Positions 43,698 through 55,826 of a stretch of 64,000 nt of DNA are shown one piece after another; the stretch's first letter is position 1; each line of letters begins with the position of its first letter. The translations under genes and the position numbers were made by a program. Where the stretch lies: contig CM057338.1 in assembly GCA_030015575.1 (NCBI GenBank), positions 831,412,353-831,476,352 on the forward strand, in the 5' to 3' direction. The notes under the pieces were generated by a model. That model did no database searches. It saw only the letters and a list, made by a program, of their open reading frames with translations, and had not been told where the DNA came from. This DNA is from Agapanthus africanus (Eukaryota > Streptophyta > Magnoliopsida > Asparagales > Amaryllidaceae).

Positions 43698-45099
43698 TGA
43701 TTGATGTTCTTTTCTGCGTGTGCATTTTGAAATCAAAATTAAGAATATACCGCAATCAATAACGGTGTCGCTTGGTTGCTAGCCGGTTGAGTACGGGTCG
43801 GTCCACAGAGAAAACGTGTTCTTTCTTTAAGTTCTTACGAGTTAAGTCTTATTTCTGGTAGGTTTTGATTTTTATAAAAACTAAGATTGAATTTAATTTG
43901 AATTAAAGCCTTGCTAGGGTTAGGATTAGGTTAGTTTGGAAATAAAACTCTACTCACTGATTCCTTTACCCTAATTAAGAACATAGGTGTTAGGGTAATA
44001 GTTAACAAAGGGGATTAGCACGACTAGAAAGAAATTTCGTTTCTTCCTTTTGGTCCTTGGCCGTCCCTTCTTAACTCTTAGCCCTAATCTCTATGTAAAT
44101 CAACCACAACCGGTCTAACTAAGGAATCACCGCTATCTCGTAGGATAGGGTGCCGTAGTGAGCGGTGTGTGTTTGATTCAAATAGAGTCCAAATTAATAT
44201 ATTATATGGGGCAAGAAAGGAGTGAGAGATTTCCATCTCTCAAACCTACCCAATCCTAATCCTAACAAGTGAGGAACTACTCACTCATTAGGAAAGTTGC
44301 GACAAAATTCATTTTTTATAATTTTTTTGTTTTAATAACCTAATTAACTTGCAGATAAATAAAGACAGATAAAAAATTGCAGAATTTAAATTCAACTGGA
44401 GAATTGCAAGATAAAAAAAACTTACTTTTATTGACACCTCTTAACGATTACAATGGAATGAAAATTTAATCTAGAAAATAAAAAGAGGCATGTCTAATTA
44501 GGCTGTAGGCTTTCCTATTTATAAATAAGAGAAACCCTAGGGTTTACATCTGATCTATACTTAAAATTACGACTACCCTAAGAAAGCCGGGTCAACGCAC
44601 CGACACCCACCGACACGTGCACTGCACGGCCGCGGATCCGCGGCAGAATGCCCTATTTGGCCGCGGTTCCGTGGCCATATGGTGAGCTCTTGGACTCAGT
44701 TCTTTAGGGATGCTTCACGTTGCATTTTCCTTCTGTTTTCTTCACTTGGTTTCTCAGAATCTTTTCTACTTTCTTCCAGATTTCCAACAGTGCAGAATTT
44801 GTGGACTTTTACCATAAGCTTCGCTTTGAAGTCTTGTATCTTCTGCTGCTCTTAAACTGTCTTGTGCATGGAACTGTTTACTGATCTTCATTTGTTCCTT
44901 GAACTGCTAGGCGGCATCATACGGATTCATCTTTTGTTAGTCGTAGTATCACTTTTGTAACGTCTTTTCATGAATTTCACTGTATTGTTCTGAGAACCTG
45001 TAACCGCAACTATTTAGCAGATATGGATCAAAAGCACCTATTTATTTGAAATATGATTAAGAATGGGTGATACAGTAATGCAAAATTCTGATATGAACA
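43698..45099 (-). repeat. 5' LTR of Athila-like element
   Basis: 1402 bp, aligned with 11689-13093. The TATA region lies around 44515-44525 (minus strand) and the palindrome pair at 44629-44676. It is followed by the duplication catgt (45100-45104). Confidence 0.9.
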
Positions 45100-45104
45100 C
45101 ATGT

Positions 45105-47983
45105 CATTAAACCTATCAGTCTCTAAGTCTCACTGTCCAGGTCGCTAAACCTATCGTCAGTCCAAGTGTGAGAGTCAACCACTCGTGAGTATCCCCTACC
45201 CAAGGGTAGGACCCAAGGGCAAAGGAAAACGGGCCCAAGTCTCTCGCTAATAATCAGTAATATCACTCATATATCTCTGGAATCGCTGTTTGTGCCGGCA
45301 ATGGGACTCCCGAGATTCTGTTGAACTCACACTCAAACTACTCCACACCCCGTGGTCTACATCAAACACCAACCATAAACTCAAATACTAGTCAGTCCAT
45401 GACAAGTCTACGCGAGAACTGCAGACAGGATCCCCATCAAGCATGTCTCGACTGATACCCAAGATAAATGGACAGTGTTTGGTGTCTTACCTATGACACC
45501 CATATAAGTGCTTCCATAATCGTCCCATACCAATTATAGTTATACTTATACATGTCCCATAGACGTCGACAATGCAATAAATCAATAGGGTCCGCTGATT
45601 GTGTACAAGTACATGTCACTTCGCTTATTCATTCACGCTTTAACACTGACGTACTTGTCACAATCAAAATACTAATACCTAACACTGGTAATGTACACGA
45701 CCACTAGGCTACCAATGCATATGAGCTTTACATGATATGACGAGAAAACAATAATTACGATATGAATAGAATATCATCAGCCAGTGTCCGAACACTTGCA
45801 TAATTCACAATAAATCATATATGCAAAATTAAACAAAACAATGAAAAAGGGGTAAGCAGTATGTTTAATCATATATCCATCAAAATTGGTTTCGCGCCAA
45901 TCGGGTTTCAGTTTTGCTAGATACGGCCATTTCAATTTAAGTGTTCACTGCTGGAAATCCGATTTCAGAATTGGAAGTCCGTTTCGTAACACATTTTAAT
46001 CTCAGTTGGGATCGTAATTAGGCAAAGCTATAGTTGAACAAAATCTAGGTTTATCAGTTAGGTTTCCAACGCAATTGGCAAATTAGTAATATCCTAAATT
46101 CACAGGGAGTTATGGACAGGTTATGTTCGATGTGTAAAATCTGTCACTGCAGAATTCAGCAGAACATATCGACATTATAAAATGTGTTAAAAATATCATA
46201 CAGTTGAGGAATTCAATGAGACTAGTGGGATAAGGAATATAACTCAATTCTCTTTATAACAATATAGGGTTCCGCACATTTCCGCATTTTAGCAAGGAAA
46301 AACAGTGAATCAAAAACAAGGGTTATCTGGAATTACTTCTCTGGACTGCAGTCCAGAACAGTAATTCTCCGCAGTGTTCTCTATCATAACTAGTCCAGTT
46401 TTAGATATCAACTATAGGGTTATGTATCTTATTCTGTTGGCTTCGATACAGGCCAGGGAACGCTGAAATCCGATTCACAAAAGATTTAATGTGAATTTAA
46501 CGGTCTAGCCTGTTCAGGAAAATCAGGTTTCGTAATGATTATCGGGATTAACATTTTATAGGTGAAGCGACCGTGGTTTTCAGCCAAATTTCTATAGCGC
46601 ATCAATAAACAGTAGACGGGTCTAATGATCACAGGTTCCGCCATTTAAAGACAGGTTTTCACATATAGTTTCGTATCAAACACTTGTGTTCATTGGCTCG
46701 CACGAGATGTATATATACGATATTAACATCTAAACTGATTTAAATACGAACTAATAGCATGAAGCAAGTAATATAATTTCCTGACGACGCGTTGACGACG
46801 TACGGCAGCGGCAACGGTAACGGCACGATCGCGACGCACGTGTGGCTAGGGTTCGCGGCCTCGGCTCAAGCTTGGGTTCTTGGCAGCGGAGGCTTGGGTT
46901 GCTGGGGCGAGGCGGCTGCCAGTGGTGATGGTCTGTCATCGGCGACAGAGGAGGGGCTCGGCGAGTTCGTCGGCGTGTCGTCGTTGAGGGGAGAACAGCG
47001 GGGTGTACGGGAGAGTAAGCAGTGGGAAGCTCCGCTGTAGATGGGTGGAGCTTCGAGTGGGGGCTCTGTTGGCGGCGAGGTCGGTGGTGGAGTGAGGTAG
47101 TGAGGGGAGGAGAGGAGCAGAGCTTTTGTGGTGCTGGGAGTCGAGGGTCGGCGATGGAGGTTGGTGGGGCTGGGCTCGGCGAGGGATGTGCTAGGGAGGG
47201 GAGATCTCGGGAGTTTTGTGGAGAGAGGAGAGCTCGGGGTTGTAGAGGGGAGCAAGGTTGTCTCCGGCGGTGATGGAGGTCGCAGTGGGGAAGCTCGGTG
47301 AGGGGGTAAGAAGACGGAGGCGAGGAAGAGAGAGGAGGGCTCGTCGGAGGAGGTGATGGTGGTTGGTCGGTAAGGAGTTAGGAGGTCGGCGGGGATGCTC
47401 GAGTGACGAGGGAGGGGTGAGGACGATGGGTTCAAAGGTGGAGGTTGAGGTGGTGAGGAGTCGAGTGGCTGCAACGTCGAGGCTCAGGTGATACAGAGGG
47501 GGTAAGGTCGAGGGAGTGGGCGAGCGCGCGCGTGAGGTCGTGGGCTGAGGAGTGGGGACGAGGTCGCGACGAGGAGGGGGCATGGGAACGAGCGCGACGA
47601 CGTGGGAGAGAAGGAAGAAGCGGGAAAAAGAGGAGTGGGGAGGAAGAAATGGGTCGGGTCGCGTCGGTAGGGGCTGGGCCGGGGTTCTTGGGCTGGGCTC
47701 AGAAAATAAATAAAATGAGAGATAGAGGAGGAAGTGGGCTGGGCTGGGAAAAGGAAATGGAATAATAAAAAGGAAATAAGCAATAGGGTTTGGGTTTAAA
47801 AGTGAGGTTGAAAATTACATGAAAATTTATTTAGACATTAAAATAGGAGTGGGAAAATAACTTGGAAAATAGGATTTAATCGGAAAATGCAATAGGAGGA
47901 ATATAGGGCAAATGTTTGGAAAATACAGGAAATAAATTCGAAAATATACAAGAATTTTACCCACAAGATACCGGGTATTACAT
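45105..47983. repeat. Second part of the split long solo LTR
   Basis: Joins to 11238-11688 after removal of the Athila-like element. The segment 46780-47700 is strongly GC-rich, with G and A concentrated on the plus strand; it yields Pro/Ser-rich open frames on the minus strand that look like a by-product of composition rather than genes. The last 250 bp are AT-rich and end gggtattaca. Confidence 0.65.
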
Positions 47984-47988
47984 GACCG

Positions 47989-50072
47989 GCGCCCCCTCCC
48001 TCGACAGGGTCGCGCAGACGGGACTCATCACGGTAGCTCGAAAAAGACCTCGCCAGGGGACCTAAGGAATCTCATTGAACGGAACCGAAGCCACGGTCAG
48101 GCGCAGGTCGCCAGCAGCAGAGGCCATAAATCAGAGTATGCTGAATCGTCGGGATACCACGACCGACTCGACCCCCTCGAAAAGAAGATCGAAGGCATAC
48201 ATCGGGAAAATCGTCCTTCAAGCGACGGGGCTAAATATGACGCCGACTCGTTCACGAAGCCCTTCACCAAAGAGCTACTCGCCGTCCACGTCTCCTCCCA
48301 GAACAAGCCTCCGAAGGTCTCCCTCTTCGACGGGAAGTTCGACCCGAAAGACCATTTGGATGCGTTCACAGCCGGGATGAGTTTCCAGGACAATTCCGAC
48401 GCCGTGCAATGCCGTGCTTTCACGCTAATCTCATCCGCTCGTCCAGAGGACTCACGCCACGCTTAATCTCTACCTTCGATGAGCTGGCCACCCAATTCCT
48501 CGGTCATTTCGTCGGGAACAGACGGCAGAAGCGGACCGTTGATCATCTCTTCACCATAAAGAGCGGGGACAAAGAATCCTTTAAAGGATACGTCACCCGC
48601 TTCTACAACACTCTCCTTGAGGTCCCAGAGCACCGAGATGAGACGGTCATTACAGCCTTTAGGTCGGGTCTTAGGCACAAGGAGTGGCTACGCTCCTTTG
48701 CATTAGCGCAACCTAAGACCATGGCCGAGGTAAAGGCCTGGACCGAACGTGAGATCCAGCTTGAGTCCGAGGTGAACGCCAATGTGCCCCGGACAGAGCA
48801 AGCTGATCGGATGAAAAGGGCCAGGGAGGAGAAAAAGAAGATTGAGCGGCCAAAACCCTACTCCCCGAAGTTTTAAGAGTATACCCCGCTCAACGTCTCC
48901 CAGACGGAACTGTTGGAAGAGGCAAAAGGCGAGAGGTTCTTCAAACTCCCCCAGTCTCAAATAAGGCGGCCAAACATACCCGGGGCCCCTACTGCGCTTT
49001 CCACAGGTCGCAGGGCCACCCCACCGAGAACTGCAACCAGCTCCGAGACTATATCGAGGAGTTGATCCGTTCAGGGCACCTAGCAAGGTACTTGCGAGAC
49101 AAGTGGCAAGCCGACCATGAGCAAGAGCACCATCCCCCTCCCGGCGAGTTGACAATCGGCCAAACCATGGTCGTGTCAGCAGGGGATACGACGGGGACCG
49201 ACGAAACACGGCGCCCCTTACCAATCGAGGGGACTAGCAGCCACCCAAAGAAGAGGGCTAAAGCGGCCGAGCTGATCATCTTTACTGACAAGGACCTCCA
49301 CGGGATATCCCTGCCTCACAACGACCCTCTGGTGATCACAGCCTGGGTCCACCGCTATGATGTGCAGAGGATATTGGTCGACTCGGGAAGCTCGGAGGAC
49401 ACTCTCTTTTATGACTGCTTTCTATGTATGGGACTCACCCCGTCGGACCTAAGGCCGACCGCCCACATCCTGTCGGGGTTCACCAACCACTCCATCCCAG
49501 TGGAAGGGGTAGTCACCCTCCAACTTAATATCGGGAAGACGGGTCGTACGCGCACTGTGCCTGTGGAGTTTATCGTCGTGAGAATTCCATCGGCCTACAA
49601 CGTCCTCCTAGGTCGCCCGACACTGAACTCCCTCCGGGCCCAGATATCGACCTACCACCTAGTGATGAAGTTCCCACTTGACCAAGGCTGGATAGGTCGG
49701 GCCTACGGGAACCAACAAACCGCAAAGGTTTGCTTCACAGCAACATCTACGTCTAAGCGGCCAAACAATGACCTTGAGGGCGAGGATGATATCAAGGGTT
49801 CCCTGCATACTCGAGACGAGCAAAAAGAGGTCCGAGGAACCCCAGTGGAACCACTGACTGAGGTCCCCCTTGCGGAGGGGGACAATGAGCGAACCGTCCA
49901 GATCGGGTCACTCTTAATGGGGAATCGCCGAGACGACCTGATCCACTTCCTCAGAAATAACTCGGACGTATTCGCCTGGGCGCCTGCCAACATGCCTGGG
50001 ATTGACCCCAAAATCATATCACATAAGCTCGAGGTGGACCCTACGGTTTGGCCCGTCATGCAGAAAAAGTGA
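47989..50072 (+). pseudogene. gag-pol: Tat gag (continued) and protease, with breaks
   Basis: This continues gag from 10535. The Retrotrans_gag domain lies at about 48409-48876 (FLGHFVGNRRQKRTVDHLF), ended by TAA at 48874-48876 where the left copy has a Gln codon. A one-base shift follows before 49062. The zinc knuckle reads YCAFHRSQGHPTENC around 48990-49035 in the restored frame. From 49062 to 50072 the frame is open and carries the aspartic protease (ILVDSGSSEDTLFYD, near 49373-49415), ending at a stop at 50070-50072 where relatives read on into RT. Confidence 0.85.
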
Positions 50073-51799
50073 AGCTTCGCCCTGATCAAACAAAAAGCGA
50101 TCGAGGACGAGGTAGACAGGCTCCTCGTCGCCAACTTCATTCGGAACATGCCTTACTTAGAATGGTTAGCGAATGTAGTCATGGTTAAAAAGTCTAGCAG
50201 GAAGTGGCGCATGTGCGTCGACTTCACTGACCTCAACAAGGTCTGCCCGAAAGACAACTATCCTCTCCCTCGGATAGATCAGCTCGTCAACAGTTCGGTA
50301 GGCCACGAGCTACTTAGCTTCATGATGAGGATCTCACCGCATTCACAACGGACCAGGGGATATACTGCTATAAGGTGATGCCCTTCGGCCTTAAAAACGC
50401 CGGGGCTACATACCAACGCTTGGTTATTCGGATGTTCAAGCCACAGATCGGTAGGAACATGGAGGTTTATGTCGACGACATGCTCGTCAAATCAACCTCA
50501 TCGGATGAACACGCCAAGGATCTGGACGAGGCCTTCGACGTCCTCCGCAAATACAAGATGAAACTGAACCCCGCCAAGTGCGCATTCGGGGTCACCAGTG
50601 GAAAGTTCCTCGGCTTCATGGTCACCCATCGTGGAATCGAGGCTAACCCGGAGAAAATCAGCACCATCCTCAACATGGCCGCGCCCAAGACTAACGTCGA
50701 AATCATGCGGCTAACAGGGCGGGTAGCCGCTCTGAGTCGTTTCATGTCATGGTCTGGAGAAAAGTGCCTCCCGTTTTTCAAAGCTCTAAGGAAGATACCA
50801 AGGTTCGAATGGTCAGAGGAGTGCCAGACCGCCTTTGAGCAATTAAAGAGGCACCTTACGACTCCCCCACTGCTCACCCGGCCAGTTGAAGGGGACGAGC
50901 TATCGCTATATCTAGCAGTGTCCGACCAAGCTGCAGGTTCGGTGCTCGTCCGAGAGGTCGAGGGAGTCCAGAAGCCGGTATACTATGTGAGCCACGTCTT
51001 CAAGGACGTGGAAACGAGGTACCCGGCCATAGAGAAGATCGTCTTGGTACGCATCATAGCCTCAAGGAAACTACGGCACTATTTCCAGGAGCACACCATC
51101 CTCGTTCTTACCGAGCGGTCTTTAGGGGCTATCCTCGCCTCCCCGAGTCCTCTGGTCGTTTAGAGAAATGGAGGTGGGAGTTGTCCCAGATCAACATAAA
51201 ATACCGTCCGAGGCAGGCTATCAAGGCACAAGTCCTGGCTGATTTTATCGTCGAGTGCACCATCTCCAGTAAAGAGGCGGAATCCACGCTGGCCCCCGAA
51301 GCTTAACCTTCAATCGATGAAAGGCTCGACTCTGTCCCTGATTGGATCCTTTAGGTCGACGGGTCCTCAACCGAGGAAGGCTGTGGTGCCGGTCTCATCA
51401 TTCGGGGCCCCAACAAGGCAGAGATGGAGTATTCTCTGAAGCTCGGGTTCAAAGCCTCAAACAATGCAGCGGAATATGAGGCATTGCTGGCCGGACTATG
51501 GATAACCTCCGGAGTGAGGCTGAAAACGATCCGGATCCTCAGCGACTCTGCCCTAGTCGTTGGCCAAGTGACCGGCCGATTCGAGGCACGGGAGCCTCTG
51601 ATGGTGAAGTATCTGGCCGAGGTGAGAAGATTACGAAAGGACTTCGACGAAGTCCAAGTGGAGCAGATCCCCAGACAGCTAAACGCCCAGGCCGACGCAT
51701 TGAGTAAGCTGGCTTCATCTTATACGGCCAACAACAAGAAAAACATCCTCTTTGAGGTCTTACCACAGCCCAGCGTGGAAGACAGGGTAACGTCACTTC
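50073..51799 (+). pseudogene. pol: Tat reverse transcriptase and two RNase H domains, RT damaged
   Basis: The RT start (ALIKQKAIEDEVDRLL) follows the stop at 50072. RT motifs WRMCVDFTDLNKVCPKD (about 50208-50257), MPFGLKNAGATYQR (50378-50420) and catalytic YVDDML (about 50470) are present. A deletion of roughly 40-50 bp at about 50321-50332 removes the stretch that in gypsy RTs carries the first catalytic Asp and the YSGYNQI motif, and shifts the frame. A first RNase H (VSHVFKDVETRYPAIEK) ends at 51163. A second, archaeal-type RNase H (VDGSSTEEGCGAGLI, then NNAAEYEALLAGL) extends to the solo LTR at 51800. Two RNase H domains are characteristic of the Tat group. Confidence 0.85.
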
Positions 51800-53815
51800 T
51801 GTAAGTCAACGTTACACACCCCACGGGTTTGCGGGGAGGCGGAACGGGTAAAAAACGATTTTTACAAGCAAGGTAGCATTGACTTAAACACAAGATCTTA
51901 GCTAAACCATATCTAACAAAACTAACTAGGGATATTATCTACTCGGTAAGAAGATTATACCTAAAGCTCCAAGTCCTTCTCTTCTTTCCGCTGTCCTCCT
52001 TCTCCTTGCAAGCTCCTTGGAGTGAAATGGAAAGCACCTCCTCGTCGCCTTCTTGATGTAGTAGAAGATCCACCCGAGAGTTCCAACTTAGAGCTAAACC
52101 TTTAATATGAGGCAACTAGATCACTTGGGTTGCTAGACTAAGTGACCTGGAGTGAGTAGAGAGTGATTTTGGTGGCTAAGTCCCACTAGACCTTGATTCT
52201 CAACTCATGAGACACTAGGGTTATGAGAGGGAAGAAGGAGAGAAAAATGAGTGTAGAGAATAATGAAGAGAATGAGCTTCAGGAAAGAGAAAACCAAACT
52301 TTTATTTTTGATAATTGAGATGGCTATATTGATTTAACCATAAGCTTGTCACAATTAATGCTAAGCAAAAATATCTAGTGTCCAACAAAAATATCTAAGT
52401 CAACAAAAGTCAACCAAGTCAAATGGTCAAACCAATTAGCCATGACACAATTATCATTAATAAAGAATTAGCAAACAATTTCCTCCACTTCATAATGGTT
52501 TTAATCAAGTCAATGGTCAAAATCCTAATGAGGTGTCTCCTTCTGTGTCCCTCCCATCCGTATATACATACCCGCATCCGTGTTCCGAGAAACACGAATA
52601 CAAAGAGACTAAACCAATCCAACAATCTAATACTAGGATCCGGCTTAAACCAAAGCCCACTAGTATCAACCGCCCGAACACCATACGTGCACAAGTACAT
52701 GTATGTGAAAGAACCCTGTCGTAAAACCATACGACCTCTACATCATTTCGCCCGAAGCTGGGAAACCCTCTGTGTGGGACTCTAAAGACTCGACACTACG
52801 CTGGCAGTGGGTTTAACCACAGGCCACAAGCGGTACTAGCTGTACGTAACGGTTCCCAGGTAGATGTCGATAAGAAGGCCGATGAGGAAACCCATCCGAA
52901 CTCCTACTGAGCCTGAATATGACAATCTCCGTACAGTCCGGTCTGTTCGTCTAAGAATGTCGCATATCGGGCCTAGGGGGCGGCAAGCGTCAGACCCCTT
53001 ATAGCGGTATAAGTCGTGTCGGAGTACAGTCCAAAACACCCTGAGAAACTATGGAGTACCTACCAGTAAATCTATCTTGCCCTGGTCAGAGACTTTGTGT
53101 AATGGCGTTCCGATCACAGCGTGACATCAACCCCCAATACCGGGAGAGACGAATCCTATCTAACCGCCACTGCCTCCAAGTGCTTCGGGACTGCACCCAA
53201 CTGCTACTTGTTTGCACGACTCAATAGAGTCGTGGTAGGGTAGCAATCTAAGAACAGTGGGAATACACTTGAGGCGAAGTAGCAGTGTCAAGTCAACGGA
53301 CTAAGCTGTACTCATGTCACCTGGGAACTGCTAACTGACGATAGGTATGATACTAACCAACAGTTCCCGACGAGTCCTGTCCAATGTACTCGTAACCTAA
53401 CGAGCACCTGCATACTATCTCCAGTACGACGTACTGATGGCTGTGGGACAGACCATCTTCCTTCCTGGGATGAGAAACGTATACACTAGTCTACTCTGGA
53501 GTATCGATGCCCTGTCTCGATAATTCTATGACTAGGGACCTGTATAAGGATGTGCTTGTAGACTACCCAGCCCCCACTAATGTGACTGCTATCACAACGC
53601 TGGTAGTCAAGCAACGATCCTAAGGGCTCTATCAATATGTATTAGCGATATGTTAAAAGAAACACATACACATATTAAGATAGATACAAACCAAGTATCA
53701 TACTACTATATCGAGCAAAACTATCATAAATCCGTGTATATATCCCAAGTTTCCAAAATGTAATATACAAGCTAGTACTATACAATAATGGCCTCTAGGG
53801 CATATCACACTAACA
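51800..53815 (-). mobile_element. Solo LTR of the copia 1 family
   Basis: On the minus strand it begins tgttagtgtgatatgccctag and ends gacttaca, like the copia 1 LTR, with length 2016 bp. It shares the gggaactg/cagttccc stem-loop and a W-box cluster. The flanks are acttc and atgta, so no target duplication is visible. It separates the second RNase H from integrase in the Tat pol. Confidence 0.85.
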
Positions 53816-55095
53816 ATGTACACAGCCCGGGAATAAGAACGGGATTGGAGGAAGCCCCTCGTGGAATTCCTGAGGGAAGGTACACTCCCAGAAGATCGAG
53901 GGGATGCCCGCCGTCTCTGAGCCAAAGCTCGCCATTTCGTTTGGAGCAATGGGAACCTCTACAAGAAATCCTTCACTCAACCGCTGCTCCGGTGCGTCGA
54001 CCCCCATGAGGCCGACTACGTCCTCCGTGAGATTCACGAAGGGGTCGACGGCGTCCACCAAGGGGCCGGCGGTGTCCACCAAGGGGCCCGCACCTTAATC
54101 CAGAAGGCACTGCTCCAAGGGTACTATTGGCCGACGATTCATCAGGACGCCTAGAAGCTTGTCAGGAGGTGCAAAAGATGCCAACTCTATGGCAGCATAT
54201 TTCGCCTTCCGGCTACCGAGCTAACAGCCTAACCTCCCCCTGACCGTTTTACCAGTGGGGAATGGACATGATAGGCTAGTTCCCTACCGGTAAGGGCGGA
54301 CACAAGTACGTCCTCGTCGCAGTGGAATACTTCACGAAGTGGATCGAGACCGTCCCCATCAGGAAACCGGACGCCACCACGACTATCAAGTTCCTGCTGA
54401 ACAACGTAATACTCTGGTTCAGTATCCCGAGGTGTATCATCACCGACCACGGGACAAATTTCGAGAATGAAAAAGTTAAGGAATTCTGCAGCGAATACCA
54501 TATCTTTATGAAGTTTGCCGCAGTCGCGCATCCCCAGTGCAACGGGCAGGCCGAGGTCGCTAACCGAGACGTCATCCGAGGTCTTCGGACACGCCTAGAA
54601 GGACGACAGGGCAGTTGGGTCGAAGAACTACCCCGGGTCTTATGGGCCTTGCGCACGTCGAAGAAGACCCCCACCGGAGAGACCCCTTTCAGCCTCTGCT
54701 ACGGCACTGAGGCAATGGTCCCAGCGGAGATCGGGCTGCCCAGTCATAGGGTCGAGCACTTCAACGACGAAGCCAACACCTCGGCCCTCCGGACTAATCT
54801 GGACGTGTTGTTAGAGAAACGGGGCCGAGCTCAGATCAAAGCTGCCGCTTATCAACAGCAGACTGCTCGCTAGTACAACGCGCGAGTCAAGCGACGTTTC
54901 TTCAAAACCGGAGATTTAGTCCTAAGGCGGAACGAGTTCATCGATCAAGACAAGCTACATAAGTTTTCCCCGAAATGGGACGGTCCCTTCCTCGTCTCCG
55001 AGGTCTTGCCCAGCAGAGCCTATCGTTTACAAGATGCGAATGGTCGCAAATTTCCACGGCCTTACAACGCCGAGAAGCTCAAGCTGTACCTCTGA
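53816..55095 (+). pseudogene. pol: Tat integrase, with breaks
   Basis: The N-terminal zinc-binding part (near 53970-54190) is recognisable: LLRCVDPHEADYVLREIHEG, then LVRRCKRCQ. It contains a small in-frame duplication around 54045-54085 (gtccaccaaggggcc twice). The catalytic core has D in WGMDMIG near 54255 (followed by a TAG stop), D in ITDHGTNF near 54440 and E in GQAEVANRD near 54550. Another stop interrupts the frame at 54871-54873. The C-terminal part (LVLRRNEF, WDGPFLV, PYNAEKLKLYL) ends at 55095. An upstream stop also lies near 53904. The product would integrate element DNA if the frame were whole. Confidence 0.85.
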
Positions 55096-55250
55096 AAAGA
55101 ATATCTATGAATGTATATTTCTTCTTTCACAAAAGCGATGTAAATTTTTCTAAAGTTCTTTTTATTGAATAATAAGAGGGAAACAACAGAGCATCGCAAA
55201 AAGGAGAATTTTATTTATTCGAAAGGTATTGTAGGCTCCTCAGCCTTACA

Positions 55251-55769
55251 TCAAAAAGAAAAAGAAAAATTCTTACAACAGCGGGGAGAGGGGTGCAAGA
55301 AGCATTGCTCGTGGTACTCCAAAGAAACTGCCGTCAGCCGAGCCCTGGCCGCCTCGGAGCTATGCCTCTGATGCTGTTCGCGAACCCTCGAGGCCACGGA
55401 CGGGCCGGAGGGCTCTACGGGCGGGCACCCATCGGCGAGATGCCTCAGTTGGTAACACTCGAGGACGAGTGCCACCGAGCGATCCCGCCGACTCATCGAG
55501 ATCAGGCCGAGACGGCATAGCGATCTCAGCTTGCCAACCGCCTCATCCTTCAGTTGTTCGAACAAGGGGTTGTGCAGCCCCGGCGACGCCCTCCAAATCG
55601 AATACATCAGCAGCTGGAGTAGGGGTGATCGCCGGGGAAGTAGGCGGCCGACATGATCCTCAACACGCCGAACCACCGCCTGCAACGTCTCCTCGGAGCT
55701 CCGCTGATCATACAAATATACGTCTTCGAAGGAAATGATCTCAGAAATGGAGAAAGGGAATCCGTCCAT
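55251..55769 (-). CDS. Tat antisense gene 2, intact copy
   Basis: The frame of 172 residues starts MDGFPFSISEIISFEDVYLYDQ at 55769. A longer start 13 codons upstream is possible, but the related left gene begins at the same Met (MEDFPF). It lies just beyond the end of pol, on the opposite strand. A TATA box (ctatttataa read from the plus strand, 55817-55826) sits about 50 bases upstream. I recognise no domain; it has an acidic N-terminus, a helical middle (EAVGKLRSLCRLGLIS) and an EYHEQC motif near the C-terminus shared with the left copy. Antisense open frames between pol and the 3' LTR are known in Retand/Tat elements, with unknown function. Confidence 0.65.
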   Translation of the reverse strand: MDGFPFSISEIISFEDVYLYDQRSSEETLQAVVRRVEDHVGRLLPRRSPLLQLLMYSIWRASPGLHNPLFEQLKDEAVGKLRSLCRLGLISMSRRDRSVALVLECYQLRHLADGCPPVEPSGPSVASRVREQHQRHSSEAARARLTAVSLEYHEQCFLHPSPRCCKNFSFSF

Positions 55770-55816
55770 TATTATGTTTCGGGGTGCAAAGCTAAGTATG
55801 GGCAACACACCGTTCT

Positions 55817-55826
55817 CTATTTATAA
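55817..55826 (-). promoter_or_regulatory. TATA box of antisense gene 2
   Basis: ttataaatag on the minus strand, 48 bases before the ATG at 55769. The left element has ctatataaag at nearly the same distance (4541-4550). Confidence 0.6.

Larger units (their letters stand above)
11689..45099 (-). mobile_element. Athila-like gypsy element, apparently non-autonomous, split by two copia elements
   Basis: LTRs lie at 11689-13093 and 43698-45099 and differ by about 3-4% in the stretch compared. The target duplication is catgt (11684-11688 and 45100-45104). The primer site (43695-43675, minus strand, tggcgccgttgccgggga) matches the aspartate-tRNA type used by Athila-group elements. A polypurine tract (13107-13094, minus) sits next to the 3' LTR. 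Between them, after removing the two copia insertions, only about 4.7 kb of internal sequence remains, with one long open frame and no RT, integrase or protease motif. It is best read as a non-autonomous relative of Athila. Confidence 0.8.
11238..47983. mobile_element. Long solo LTR (chromovirus Tekay/Del style), split by nested elements
   Basis: The LTR start tgtcacgtcccgcttccc (11238) matches the start of the complete solo LTR at 57638 (tgccacgccccgcttccc). The end gggtattaca (47974-47983) matches that element's gggtgttaca. Removing the Athila-like insertion leaves 11238-11688 plus 45105-47983, about 3.3 kb, similar to the 3.04 kb of the other copy. The duplication tgacc after the end (47984-47988) is matched by tgacc at 10531-10535, outside the Cassandra-like unit. 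No internal region is present. The family name is inferred from LTR length and ends only. Confidence 0.65.

Noticed and set aside
46866-47474. 202-residue Pro/Ser/Thr-rich open frame on the minus strand
   Set aside because: Low-complexity translation of a purine-rich block; several frames on both strands are open here at once, and no domain or start context supports a gene.
48097-49291. Minus-strand frames opposite Tat gag and protease
   Set aside because: Shadows of the plus-strand coding sequence, without start context or independent support.
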